DNA from: Methylobacterium sp. GXS13
GTDB taxonomy: Bacteria; Pseudomonadota; Alphaproteobacteria; Rhizobiales; Beijerinckiaceae
Direction: 5' to 3'
NCBI RefSeq assembly: GCF_001455965.1
Contig: NZ_LKKO01000001.1
Coordinates: forward strand, 248,001-312,000
Length of the DNA stretch: 64,000 bases
Numbering within the stretch: position 1 is the first letter of the stretch; the number at the start of each line of letters is the position of its first letter. The position numbers and the translations under genes were made by a program. Below, piece by piece: positions 52,794 through 62,684 of this stretch. The notes beneath the pieces are model-generated. The model did not search any database. It was not told where the DNA came from and worked only from the letters and a program-made list of their open reading frames with translations.

Positions 52794-53576
52794 TCAACCG
52801 ACCAGCGCCCGCACCGTCAAGTAGAAGATCGAGGGACCGACCAGGCAGCCGATCCCGGTGTGGAAGGTCGCGGTGAGCGCCCCGTAGGGCACCAGCTTCG
52901 GGTCTGTGGCCGCGAGCCCCCCCGCGACCCCGCTCACCGTGCCCATCAGCCCGCCATAGGCCATGGCTGAGCGGGGGTTGTCGAGACCGATCAGCTTTGC
53001 AACCAGAGGTGTGCCGACCATCACCATCACGGCCTTGGTCACCCCGGTGGCGATGGAGAGCGCCATGACGGTGGAATCCGCCCCGATCGCCGCCCCGGTC
53101 ACCGGCCCGACGATGTAGGTGATCGCGCCGGCCCCGATGGTCGTGATCGAGACTGCGTCGTGATAGCCGAACGCCACCGCGGTGAGCGTGCCGACGAGGA
53201 ACGGGATGATCGTGCCGAGCGCCAGCGCCAGCACGCCGATCAGCCCGGCCCGGCGGGCCTCCGTCACGTCGACCTCGAAGGCGGTGGCGACGATGGCGAA
53301 GTCGCGCAGCATCGCCCCGCCCATCAGGCCGATGCCGGCCAGGGCCGGAATGTCGGCGATGCCCTTCTTCCCGCCGGTGTAGAGCCCGCCGCAATAGGCG
53401 AGCCCCAGCCCCAGAACGATCGCGATGGCCGAGCCGTGAACGCGGCCCCTGGTGAAGCGTTTGGCCGCCAGGTTGGAGACGAGGATCAGCGCCCCGACCA
53501 CCGCGAAGGCCGCCACCAGGCTCTGCTCGATGAAGACGTGCTCGATGCCGTGCCAGATCTGATGCCCGAGTTCCAT
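52794..53576 (-). CDS. madM: Malonate transporter subunit MadM
   Basis: 260 residues with about eight hydrophobic helices. Seen: LVAAFAVVGALILVSNLAAK, GLGLAYCGGLYTGGKKGIAD, AGIGLMGGAMLRDFAIVATA, and AYGGLMGTVSGVAGGLAATD with the family's glycine-rich loops. In Malonomonas MadLM imports malonate with sodium. It starts 5 nt after the end of madL; together they form the transporter for the malonate decarboxylase encoded divergently. Confidence 0.93.
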   Translation of the reverse strand: MELGHQIWHGIEHVFIEQSLVAAFAVVGALILVSNLAAKRFTRGRVHGSAIAIVLGLGLAYCGGLYTGGKKGIADIPALAGIGLMGGAMLRDFAIVATAFEVDVTEARRAGLIGVLALALGTIIPFLVGTLTAVAFGYHDAVSITTIGAGAITYIVGPVTGAAIGADSTVMALSIATGVTKAVMVMVGTPLVAKLIGLDNPRSAMAYGGLMGTVSGVAGGLAATDPKLVPYGALTATFHTGIGCLVGPSIFYLTVRALVG

Positions 53577-53581
53577 GGCGC

Positions 53582-54019
53582 TCACCCCCGCTTTCCGGCC
53601 GGCACCGGATCGGCCTCGCCGCCGATCACCGACCCGCCATGCTCGACCTCCGGGCTGCCCGGGTCGCGCCGGCCGATCCGGCTCAGGAGCGCGACGGCGC
53701 CGAAGCACAGGACGAGCGAGCCGGTGGCCGCGATGATCACGATCGGCCCGCCGCTCACCGCCGCGACCACGTTCTGCTGGGCCGCCATGGCGACCACGAT
53801 CGGGATGTACATGCCGGCCCAGAACTCGACGCCGAACTGCACACCCTTGGTCAGGCCGCCCCGGCGGGAGAGCCAGAGCCGGGCGACGATCAGCAGGATC
53901 ATGGCGATGCCGACACCGCCGACATTGGCCTTCACCCCCAGCGCGACACCGAGGAGATCGCCGAGATACACGCCGATCAGCGTGCACGCGGCCAGGAGGG
54001 CGACGCCCAGGACGATCAT
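53582..54019 (-). CDS. madL: Malonate transporter subunit MadL
   Basis: 145 residues. Four helices, with LIGVYLGDLLGVALGVKANV (family motif), WAGMYIPIVVAMAAQQNVV, and a C-terminal cytosolic tail (SRIGRRDPGSPEVEHGG). The pair with madM is diagnostic. It is the first gene of the madL-madM-gntR run and starts 225 bp from mdcA in the divergent direction. Confidence 0.93.
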   Translation of the reverse strand: MIVLGVALLAACTLIGVYLGDLLGVALGVKANVGGVGIAMILLIVARLWLSRRGGLTKGVQFGVEFWAGMYIPIVVAMAAQQNVVAAVSGGPIVIIAATGSLVLCFGAVALLSRIGRRDPGSPEVEHGGSVIGGEADPVPAGKRG

Positions 54020-54154
54020 CGGCGCGGTTCTCCGGCATGACCGGTCTCGGAGCGACGGGGCGCCCGTCTCGACACGCTCGGCATGGGGCGTTTCCTTCCC
54101 GAATCGGTTATCTCTTGATTGCCGGCCAGTATGCAGGATATTGACAGTTCAACA

Positions 54155-54170
54155 ATCCCGTATACGAAAC
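54155..54170. promoter_or_regulatory. Candidate operator in the madL-mdcA divergent region
   Basis: An 8-bp palindrome CGTATACG (54159-54166) with AT-rich flanks lies midway between the two starts. FCD-type GntR regulators of malonate loci bind GTATAC-centred sites. A TTGACA (54141-54146) just upstream could be a -35 overlapping this site, which would fit repression of mdcA. Confidence 0.45.
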
Positions 54171-54244
54171 TGTGATAGTACCGGCTTTGAAAATGCAAGG
54201 TGGCGGGCATATTCTGCCTCTCACATACCGAGGGAGACAGCCGG

Positions 54245-55891
54245 ATGACAGAGTGGCGCGCCGAGAGGCAGGCCCGCGATGCACGCATCCAGGCGGGTCG
54301 CGCCCATGCCGACGGCAAGGTCGTCCCGGCCGGATCCGTCATCGACCTGCTGGAGGCGGTGCTCCGCCCCGGTGATCGGGTCTGCCTCGAAGGTGACAAC
54401 CAGAAGCAGGCGGATTGTCTCGCCCGGGGGCTCGCCGCCTGCGACCCGGGCAAGATCCACGACCTGCATATGGTCCAATCCGGCATCGTGCTGCCGGAGC
54501 ATCTCGACGTGTTCGAGACCGGCATCGCCAAGCGGCTCGACTATTCCTATTCCGGCCCGCAGGGCGCCCGCATCGCCAAGATGCTCTACGGCGGCCAGAT
54601 CCAGCTCGGCGCGGTGCACACCTATCTCGAGCTGTTCGCCCGGTACTTCGTGGACCTGACGCCCCACGTGGCGCTGATCGCCGGCGTCTCGGCCGACCGG
54701 GACGGCAACCTCTATACCGGCCCGAACACCGAGGACACGCCCACCGTCGTGGAGGCCACCGCCTTCAAGAACGGCGTGGTCATCGCCCAGGTGAACCAGA
54801 TCGTCGATACGGTCCCGCGGGTCGACATCCCGGGCGACCGGATCGACTTCGTGGTCGAGGCCGACACGCCGTTCTACGTCGAGCCTTTGTTCACCCGCGA
54901 TCCGGCGGCGATGACCGAGACCCAGATCCTGATCGCCATGATGGCGATCAAGGGGATCTACGCCGAGTACGGCATCCGCCGGCTGAACCACGGGATCGGC
55001 TTCGGCACGGCGGCGATCGAGCTGCTGCTGCCGACCTACGGCGAGAAGCTCGGGCTCAAGGGCCAGATCTGCACCCATTGGGCGCTCAACCCGCACCCGA
55101 CCCTGATCCCGGCGATCGAATCCGGCTGGGTCAAACAGGTTCACTGCTTCGGCTCGGAAGTCGGCATGGACCGCTACATCCGGGCGCGCCCCGACATCTT
55201 CTTCACCGGGGCGGACGGCTCCCTGCGCTCGAACCGGGCCTTCTGCCAGACGGCCGGTCTCTATGCCTGCGACATGTTCATCGGCGCGACGCTCCAGATC
55301 GACCTGATGGGCCATTCCTCGACCATCACGCAGTCGCGGGTGGCGGGCTTCGGCGGCGCGCCCAACATGGGCTCGGACCCGCATGGCCGCCGCCACCCGT
55401 CCGATGCCTGGATGAAGGCGGGCCGCGAGGGCCAGATCGTCGGCGACCCCGCGCTGATGCGCGGCCGCAAGCTGGTGGTGCAACTGGTCGAGACCTTCGG
55501 GGAGAAGCTGGTGCCGACCTTCGTAGAGACGCTCGATGCCCTGGAGCTGGCGAAGAAGATCGGTCTCGAACTGGCGCCGGTGATGATCTACGCCGACGAT
55601 GTGACCCACATCGTCACCGAGGAGGGCATCGCCAACCTCCTGCTCTGCCGCGACGCCGACGAGCGCGAGCAGGCGATCCGCGGGGTGGCCGGCTACACCG
55701 ATGTCGGCCGCGGCCGGGACCGCGCCAAGGTCGAGGAACTGCGCGCCCGCGGGGTGATCCGCCGGCCGGAGGATCTCGGCATCGAGCCCCTCGACGCCGA
55801 CCGGGCGCTGCTCGCCGCCAAGTCGATCAAGGAACTGGTTCACTGGTCGGGCGGCCTCTACGAGCCGCCCGCGAAGTTCCGCAACTGGTAG
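54245..55891 (+). CDS. mdcA: Malonate decarboxylase alpha subunit (acyl-carrier transferase)
   Basis: Moves malonyl from malonate onto the acyl-carrier subunit, releasing acetate. 548 residues from ATG 54245 (GAGGGAG upstream); it starts MTEWRAERQARDARIQAG. Seen: PAGSVIDLLEAVLRPGDRVC, DNQKQADCLARGLAACDP, ICTHWALNPHPTLIPAIESG and IEESIGN-equivalent MGHSSTITQSRVAGFGGAPN with the family's glycine-rich loop. It is normal length. An intergenic palindrome, not mdcB, follows before mdcC. Confidence 0.97.
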   Translation: MTEWRAERQARDARIQAGRAHADGKVVPAGSVIDLLEAVLRPGDRVCLEGDNQKQADCLARGLAACDPGKIHDLHMVQSGIVLPEHLDVFETGIAKRLDYSYSGPQGARIAKMLYGGQIQLGAVHTYLELFARYFVDLTPHVALIAGVSADRDGNLYTGPNTEDTPTVVEATAFKNGVVIAQVNQIVDTVPRVDIPGDRIDFVVEADTPFYVEPLFTRDPAAMTETQILIAMMAIKGIYAEYGIRRLNHGIGFGTAAIELLLPTYGEKLGLKGQICTHWALNPHPTLIPAIESGWVKQVHCFGSEVGMDRYIRARPDIFFTGADGSLRSNRAFCQTAGLYACDMFIGATLQIDLMGHSSTITQSRVAGFGGAPNMGSDPHGRRHPSDAWMKAGREGQIVGDPALMRGRKLVVQLVETFGEKLVPTFVETLDALELAKKIGLELAPVMIYADDVTHIVTEEGIANLLLCRDADEREQAIRGVAGYTDVGRGRDRAKVEELRARGVIRRPEDLGIEPLDADRALLAAKSIKELVHWSGGLYEPPAKFRNW

Positions 55892-55907
55892 AGCCGATCA
55901 CGATATT

Positions 55908-56019
55908 TCCCCTCCCCCTTGCGGGGAGGGATCAGGGGTGGGGGTGGTGCAGACCCAAGCGGCCCGGTGCCTCCTGAACCACCCCCACCTCCATCTCCTC
56001 CCCGCAAGGGGGAGGAGAG
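55908..56019. repeat. Intergenic inverted-repeat element between mdcA and mdcC
   Basis: Arms 55908-55948 and 55979-56019 are close complements: CCCCTCCCCCTTGCGGGGAG with CTCCCCGCAAGGGGGAGGAG, and GGGGTGGGGGTGGT with ACCACCCCCACC, around a 30-nt loop. It fills the mdcA-mdcC gap. It resembles the element at 43193 in base runs. Read as RNA it would form a very stable hairpin that could lower downstream expression. Confidence 0.85.
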
Positions 56020-56040
56020 GCGTTCGCAAGGAACAGTCGG

Positions 56041-56349
56041 ATGGAATCCCTGACCTTCCGCCACACCACCAAGAAACCACTGCCCGGCTCGGTGCCGAAC
56101 GCCATCACGGGCGTGGTGGCCTCCGGCAATCTGGAAATCCTGCTGGAGCGGGTGCTGCCGCCGGATGCCTGCGAGGTCGCGATCGAGACCCCGATCGCCG
56201 GCTACGGCGCGGTCTGGGAGGCGGTGGTGGCGGATTTCGTCGCCCGGGCCCAGCCCGGCGGCCTGCGCATCAGCATCAATGACGGCGGCGCCCGTCCCGA
56301 CACCGTGTCCCTGCGCCTGCTTCAGGGCGCCCGGCTGATGGAGGCCTGA
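56041..56349 (+). CDS. mdcC: Malonate decarboxylase acyl-carrier protein (delta subunit)
   Basis: 102 residues. Carries the phosphoribosyl-dephospho-CoA prosthetic group on a serine, most likely S28 in GVVASGNLEILLE, which matches the modified serine of Klebsiella MdcC. The rest shows VAIETPIAGYGAVWEAVVAD and ISINDGGARPDTVSLRL, both family-typical. mdcD begins 2 nt after its stop. The transferase for the prosthetic group is MdcG downstream. Confidence 0.95.
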   Translation: MESLTFRHTTKKPLPGSVPNAITGVVASGNLEILLERVLPPDACEVAIETPIAGYGAVWEAVVADFVARAQPGGLRISINDGGARPDTVSLRLLQGARLMEA

Positions 56350-56351
56350 CC

Positions 56352-57281
56352 ATGGCTGGCGTGCGCCCCGCGAGCACCGACCCGGACGCCTTGAGCTGGT
56401 ACGAGGCCACCGCGCGCCAGCGCGTGGTCGCCCTGGCCGATCCCGGCACTTTCCAGGAATTCCTGCCCCCGACCGAGCGGCGCATGAGCCCGCACCTGCC
56501 GCTGTTCGACCTACCGCGGGCTTTCGACGACGGCATCGTGGTCGGCCGCGCCGCCCTCGACGGCAAGACGGTGCTGGTGGCGGCCCAGGAGGGCCGGTTC
56601 ATGGGCGGGGCCTTCGGGGAGATCCACGGGGCGAAGCTCGTGGGGCTGCTGCGCGCCGCGCTCACCCTGAAGCCGGCGGCGGTGCTGATCCTGTTCGATA
56701 CCGGCGGCGTCCGGCTGCAGGAGGCCAATGCTGGCGAGACCGCCATCGCCGAGACCATGCGGGCGATCATCGACGTCCGGGCGGCCGGGATCCCGGTCAT
56801 CGGGCTGATCGGCGGCCGGGCCGGCTGCTACGGCGGCGGCGGGCTCATCGCCGGCACCTGCTCGCGGCTCGCCGCTTCCGAGGGCGGCCGCATCTCGGTC
56901 TCCGGCCCCGAGGTGATCGAGACCAACAAGGGCGCGGAGGAGTTCGATTCCCGCGACCGGGCGCTGGTCTGGCGGACCATGGGCGGCAAGCACCGGCGGC
57001 TGATCGGCGGGGCGGACGCCTTCTGCGCCGACAGCGTCTCGGCCTTCCGCAAAGCCGCCCTCGACCTGATCGGCCGGGCACCCGCCTTCGACCTCGCGAC
57101 GCTGGAGGCCGAGCAGGCCCGGCTCGAATCGCGCCTCGCGCGCTTCGGCGATTGCCGGGACGCCACGGATGTCTGGGCCCGGCTCGGCGTCAACGACCCG
57201 GAGGCGGTGCCCGCCATGGACACGCGCGCCTTCGACGAGACCGTGTCCCGGGTAAGGGAGGCCGACCATGACGCTCGCTGA
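56352..57281 (+). CDS. mdcD: Malonate decarboxylase beta subunit
   Basis: Carboxytransferase-fold subunit that with MdcE decarboxylates malonyl-ACP to acetyl-ACP. 309 residues. Seen: WYEATARQRVVALADPGTFQ, EGRFMGGAFGEIHGAKLVGL, LFDTGGVRLQEANAGE and GLIGGRAGCYGGGGLIAGT, which together form the CoA/ACP pocket. mdcE begins 14 nt inside its 3' end in another frame, implying coupled synthesis. Confidence 0.96.
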   Translation: MAGVRPASTDPDALSWYEATARQRVVALADPGTFQEFLPPTERRMSPHLPLFDLPRAFDDGIVVGRAALDGKTVLVAAQEGRFMGGAFGEIHGAKLVGLLRAALTLKPAAVLILFDTGGVRLQEANAGETAIAETMRAIIDVRAAGIPVIGLIGGRAGCYGGGGLIAGTCSRLAASEGGRISVSGPEVIETNKGAEEFDSRDRALVWRTMGGKHRRLIGGADAFCADSVSAFRKAALDLIGRAPAFDLATLEAEQARLESRLARFGDCRDATDVWARLGVNDPEAVPAMDTRAFDETVSRVREADHDAR

Positions 57282-57984
57282 GATCCTGGCCGGGTTATTC
57301 CCGCAGGGCCATTCCGTCACCGTGCGCGACGGCCTCGTCACTGGGGCTGGCCGGTTCGCGGACGGAACCCTTCACGTCGTCGGGGTCGACGGCGACACGC
57401 CCCTCGGGGTCGACGGGGCGCTCGTCCTGTCCCGCGCCGTGCTCGACGCGGTGCGGGCCGGCGACAAGGCGCCGATCCTGGTGGTGGTCGATTCCGACAG
57501 CCAGCGCATGAGCCGGCGCGACGAACTCCTGGGTCTCAACGAGTGCCTGGCCCATCTCGCCAAGGCGCTGCTGCTCGCCGACCGCTCCGGTCACCCGACC
57601 ATCGGGCTGATCTACGGCCACTCGGCCGCCGGCGCCTTTATCGCCACCGCGCTGGCGACCCGGATCCTGGCGGCGCTGCCCGGCGCCAACCCGAGCGTGA
57701 TGGATCTGCCTTCCGTGGCGAAGGTGACCAAGCTGCCGCTGGACAAGCTCCAGGAGATGGCGAAATCGACGCCGGTCTTCGCCCCCGGCCTCGACAACAT
57801 GGTGGCGACCGGCGCGGTCCATGTCGTGCTCGATCCGGGCAAGCCGCTCGACGGCCAGATCCGCGACCTGATCGCCAACCTGAAGCCCGGCGACGACCGC
57901 GACCGCCTCGGCGAGGAGCGCGGCGGCCGGCCGGTGGCGCGGGGGATCGGCGCGGCGGTGATCGCCCAGGCCGGGCGGGGATAG
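57268..57984 (+). CDS. mdcE: Malonate decarboxylase gamma subunit
   Basis: Partner of MdcD in the decarboxylase. 238 residues. Seen: PILVVVDSDSQRMSRRDELL, GHPTIGLIYGHSAAGAFIAT with the oxyanion glycine-rich loop, and MDLPSVAKVTKLPLDKLQEM. Start ATG overlaps mdcD by 14 nt. A 256-bp gap with an intergenic element separates it from mdcG. Confidence 0.94.
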   Translation: MTLAEILAGLFPQGHSVTVRDGLVTGAGRFADGTLHVVGVDGDTPLGVDGALVLSRAVLDAVRAGDKAPILVVVDSDSQRMSRRDELLGLNECLAHLAKALLLADRSGHPTIGLIYGHSAAGAFIATALATRILAALPGANPSVMDLPSVAKVTKLPLDKLQEMAKSTPVFAPGLDNMVATGAVHVVLDPGKPLDGQIRDLIANLKPGDDRDRLGEERGGRPVARGIGAAVIAQAGRG

Positions 57985-58101
57985 GCGCCCACGCCGCGCT
58001 CGCAATGACGAAGCGGGAATCTGACGATGGTCGAACCGGATGGACCCGATCGAAATTCCGCTCGCAGCGCCGTAGCTTGGACGGAACAAGGTAATCCACT
58101 C

Positions 58102-58216
58102 CGTCAGTCCGGTGCGCCGCAGGCGAGCCCGGAATCCAGAGCCGCCGGCGGTGCACGCGACTGACACGACGGCGTATCTCGATTCCGGACGCCGCTCACG
58201 CAGCCCCGGACTGACG
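58102..58216. repeat. Intergenic inverted-repeat element (GTCAGTCCGG type) between mdcE and mdcG
   Basis: Arms of about 39 bp: CGTCAGTCCGGTGCGCCGCA (from 58102) and the approximate complement at 58177-58216 ending GCCCCGGACTGACG, with GGAATCCAGA/TCTCGATTCC at the inner ends. A fragment of the other dispersed type (GCGCTCGCAATGACG, near 57998) lies just before it, so two element families meet in this gap. Confidence 0.8.
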
Positions 58217-58240
58217 GGGTGGCAGCTCCACCGTTGAGAC

Positions 58241-58999
58241 ATGTCGGAACAAGGCCGAAGACCGGATTTCACGATCCCCCAATGCCTCAGCAAACGATCG
58301 CGGATGGGACAGACCCTTCAAACAACCATCGAGAGCCGGCCACCCGGCACCCATAGCCGGCAGGACCTCGTCCGCGTCGATCCCCACGCCTGGGCGGCTT
58401 GGCTCCGCAGCCGCGACGACCTCGCCGCCGTGCCGCATCTCGCCGGTTGGGCCGAGGCAGGCCGTCCGCTGATCGTCCGCCGCCGCGTCCCGGGGGAGGG
58501 TGCCGAAACCGTGCCCCTCGGCCTGCCGCTGCCGCCCGCCGACGGCAAGCGGCGGATCGGCCTCGCCCTGCCGGCCGAACACCTCACCCGAATGGACGGG
58601 CCGAGCCTGGTCGAGGCCGCCGCCCACGCCCCCGCGGCATGGGGCGGAACCATCGCGGCGCTGGTCGCGCTCGGCGAGCGCTACGACCTGCATCCCCGCC
58701 CGTTCGGCGGCCTGCTCTGGCAGGCCGTGACCGGGCTCCCCTATCTCACCGCGACGTCGGACCTCGACCTGCTCTGGCCCTGCCAGGCGCCCATTCCAAC
58801 CGGCCTGCTCGACGGGCTCGCGACCATCGCGGACATTGCACCGATGCGCCTCGACGGCGAAATCCTGTTGCCGGACGGGACTGGCCTGCACTGGCGCGAA
58901 CTGCGCGACGCTCCCGAAGGCGGGACGGTGCTGGCCAAGGGCCTGGACGGGCTGGCGATGCGTGCGGTCGCTCCCCTGCGAACCCGGACAACCGCATGA
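58241..58999 (+). CDS. mdcG: Phosphoribosyl-dephospho-CoA transferase MdcG
   Basis: Attaches the prosthetic group precursor to the MdcC serine. Up to 252 residues; the start is uncertain between ATG 58241 and ATG 58304 (231 residues), and the shorter form is nearer to the usual length. Seen: DLVRVDPHAWAAWLRSRDDL, RPLIVRRRVPGEGAETVPLG, GLPYLTATSDLDLLWPCQAP with the nucleotidyltransferase-like aspartates, and LRDAPEGGTVLAKGLDGLAM. mdcH overlaps its stop by four bases. Confidence 0.92.
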   Translation: MSEQGRRPDFTIPQCLSKRSRMGQTLQTTIESRPPGTHSRQDLVRVDPHAWAAWLRSRDDLAAVPHLAGWAEAGRPLIVRRRVPGEGAETVPLGLPLPPADGKRRIGLALPAEHLTRMDGPSLVEAAAHAPAAWGGTIAALVALGERYDLHPRPFGGLLWQAVTGLPYLTATSDLDLLWPCQAPIPTGLLDGLATIADIAPMRLDGEILLPDGTGLHWRELRDAPEGGTVLAKGLDGLAMRAVAPLRTRTTA

Positions 59000-59916
59000 G
59001 TGTCGCGATCCTGCTCTCCGGCCAGGGCGGCCAGCATCCGGGGATGTTCGACCTCACCGCCGACCAACCCGCAGCGCAGGCGGTTTTTTCCGCGGCGACG
59101 GCGATTCTCGGCGGCACCGATCCGCGCGACCTCGCCCGAAGCGGCGGCGACGCGCTCCACGCCAACCGGGCCGGGCAGATCCTGTGCTGCACCGCAGCGC
59201 TCGCTGCCTGGCGGGCGCTGGGATTCACCGGCCGGGCCATCGTGGCCGGCTACAGCATCGGCGACCTCGCCGCCTGGGGCGTCGCCGGGCAGATCGCCGA
59301 TGCCGACATCCTGGCCCTGGCCTCCCGCCGCGCCGAGGCCATGGACGCCGCCTCGGGGGAGGGGTTCGGCCTCGCCGGTATCCGGGGCCTCGGCCTCGAC
59401 GCCCTCGAAGCCCTGGCCGTGCGGCACGATTGCCACCTCGCCATCCGCAACGCCCCCGATAGCGGCGTGGTCGGCGGCGGGCGCGACGCCCTCGACGCCC
59501 TGTGCCGGGAGGCCACCGGGGCCGGGGCGCAGCGGGCGGTCCTGTTGCCGGTGAACACGCCCTCGCACACGCCGCTTCTGGCTGAGGCCAGCACCGCCTT
59601 TCGGAACGCCCTCGGCACCATCACGCTGAACCGCCCGCCCGCCGGTGCCCCACGGCTGGTCAGCGGTCTCGACGCGACGACCATCTTCCGGCCCGACGAC
59701 GGCCTCGACAAGCTTGCCCGTCAGATCTCTCACACCCTCGACTGGGCGGCCTGCCTGGAGGCCTGCCGGGAATACGGCGCCGATCGGGTTCTCGAACTCG
59801 GCCCCGGCCACGCCTTGGCGACCATGGCGCGCACGGCGCTGCCGGATGCCCGGGTCCACGCCCTGGAAGAGTTCCGGTCGATTACCGGTGTCGCCGAATG
59901 GCTGGCCCAACCGTAG
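58996..59916 (+). CDS. mdcH: Malonyl-CoA:ACP transacylase MdcH
   Basis: Loads malonyl (from malonyl-CoA) onto the MdcC carrier to start the cycle. 306 residues, FabD-like fold. Seen: AILLSGQGGQHPGMFDLTAD at the start, catalytic serine in VAGYSIGDLAAWGVAG, and VLLPVNTPSHTPLLAEASTA with the catalytic histidine, then RVLELGPGHALATMA. It overlaps mdcG (ATGA). It is the last recognised gene of the malonate locus. Confidence 0.94.
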   Translation: MSVAILLSGQGGQHPGMFDLTADQPAAQAVFSAATAILGGTDPRDLARSGGDALHANRAGQILCCTAALAAWRALGFTGRAIVAGYSIGDLAAWGVAGQIADADILALASRRAEAMDAASGEGFGLAGIRGLGLDALEALAVRHDCHLAIRNAPDSGVVGGGRDALDALCREATGAGAQRAVLLPVNTPSHTPLLAEASTAFRNALGTITLNRPPAGAPRLVSGLDATTIFRPDDGLDKLARQISHTLDWAACLEACREYGADRVLELGPGHALATMARTALPDARVHALEEFRSITGVAEWLAQP

Positions 59917-60038
59917 AGCGTAGACGGGGCCCATGCGAAGACTTGGCCCATGACCCCGCAATTCTTCGCCGGAACCGGCAATCGCGCGTCCGGTCTGACT
60001 TCGCTGCGAAGACGATGCGCAGAGCCGCCTCACCTTGA

Positions 60039-61076
<1,038 letters not shown>

Positions 61077-61155
61077 ACGGCCCTGCGCCGGCCGGTCTCG
61101 CCACCGGCCGGGTTCGGGCCCATATCGCGCGCGTCATTCGCGAGAGAGGCGCGCC

Positions 61156-62637
61156 GTGAAAACCTATCAGCTTTACATCGACGGCCAGGACGTCGACCCG
61201 GTCGAGGGCTCGTGGTTCGAGTCCGTCGACCCCTACCGCGGCGAGCCTTGGGCTCGGATCCCGCGCGCCTCAAAAGCCGATGTCGACAAGGCGGTGGCCG
61301 CCGCCAAGCGTGCCATGTGGGACGGGCCCTGGGCGACCATGACCGCCTCGGCCCGTGGCAAGGTGCTGCGCCGGATCGGCGATTTGGTTGAGCGCGAGGC
61401 CAAGGCGCTGGCTGAAGTCGAGGTTCGCGACAACGGCAAGCTGTTCGCCGAGATGTACGGCCAGACCCGCTACCAGCCGGAATGGTGGTGGTACTATGCC
61501 GGCCTCGCCGACAAGGTCGAAGGCGCCCAGGTTCCGATCGACAAGCCCGAGACCTTCGCGTTTACCCGGCACGAGCCGGTGGGCGTGGTCGGTGCGCTGA
61601 CGGCCTGGAATTCACCGCTGCTGTTCGTGGCCTGGAAGTGCGCACCCGCCCTTGCAGCGGGCTGCGCCGTGGTGGTCAAGCCTTCGGAATTCGCGTCCGC
61701 CAGCACCTTGGAATTCGCCCGCCTGACCAAGGAGGCGGGGCTGCCGGACGGGATGTTCAATGTCGTCCCCGGCTATGGCGGCGAGGCTGGCAGCGCCATC
61801 GTGGAGCACCCGGATGTCGCCAAGATCACCTTCACGGGTTCGGATGTCACCGGCGCGAAGGTCTACGAGGCGGCCGCGCGCCAGATCAAGCGGGTGTCCC
61901 TCGAACTCGGCGGAAAGTCGCCCAACATCGTGTTCGCCGATGCCGACCTGAAGGCCGCCGCCGCGGGGGCGATCTCGGGCATCTTCGCCGCCACCGGGCA
62001 GACTTGCATCGCCGGGTCCCGCTTGCTCGTGCAGAACAGCATCCGCGAGGCGTTCGTCGAGCGACTGGTCGAGTTGGCGCGCACGGCTCGGCTCGGCGAC
62101 CCGATGCAGGCGGATACCAATATCGGACCGATCACCACACCACCGCAATACGCCAAGGTGCTGGACTACATTGCACTCGCCAAGCGCGAGGGCGCGCGTT
62201 GCGTGCTTGGCGGCAATCCCGCCACCGGTCCCGGCGTGATTGGCGGTCAGTTCGTCGAGCCGACGATCTTCACCGGCGTCACCAACGACATGCGGATCGC
62301 CCAGGAGGAAGTGTTCGGCCCGGTCCTGTCGATCATCGGGTTCGAGGACGAGGCCGAGGCGCTCAAACTCGGCAACGATGTGATCTACGGCCTCGCGGCC
62401 GGCGTCTGGACCCAGGATATCGGCCGGGCACTGCGCATGTCGAAGGGCCTGCGCGCCGGGACGGTCTGGGTGAACACCTACCGGGCGGTGAGCTACATGA
62501 TGCCGTTCGGCGGCATGAAGCGCTCCGGCATCGGCCGCGAGAGCGGCATCGAGTCGATCCGCGAATACCTCGAGACCAAGAGCGTCTGGATTTCCACCAG
62601 CCGCGACGCGCCCGAGAACCCGTTCGTGATGCGGTAG
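61156..62637 (+). CDS. Aldehyde dehydrogenase family protein
   Basis: 493 residues of the NAD(P)-dependent superfamily. Seen: [54 protein letters not shown] with the general base, catalytic C284 in ATGQTCIAGSRLLVQN, and EEVFGPVLSIIGFEDEAEAL. It does not show ExaC signatures and is distinct from the gene at 39.9 kb. The substrate is unknown; neighbours (gmd and a sugar-binding protein) do not point to one. It starts 79 bp after gmd. Confidence 0.9.
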   Translation: MKTYQLYIDGQDVDPVEGSWFESVDPYRGEPWARIPRASKADVDKAVAAAKRAMWDGPWATMTASARGKVLRRIGDLVEREAKALAEVEVRDNGKLFAEMYGQTRYQPEWWWYYAGLADKVEGAQVPIDKPETFAFTRHEPVGVVGALTAWNSPLLFVAWKCAPALAAGCAVVVKPSEFASASTLEFARLTKEAGLPDGMFNVVPGYGGEAGSAIVEHPDVAKITFTGSDVTGAKVYEAAARQIKRVSLELGGKSPNIVFADADLKAAAAGAISGIFAATGQTCIAGSRLLVQNSIREAFVERLVELARTARLGDPMQADTNIGPITTPPQYAKVLDYIALAKREGARCVLGGNPATGPGVIGGQFVEPTIFTGVTNDMRIAQEEVFGPVLSIIGFEDEAEALKLGNDVIYGLAAGVWTQDIGRALRMSKGLRAGTVWVNTYRAVSYMMPFGGMKRSGIGRESGIESIREYLETKSVWISTSRDAPENPFVMR

Positions 62638-62684
62638 TCCATTGGCCGGCGCAGGGGTACTCGATCTCTGTGCCGGCGGGCCCC

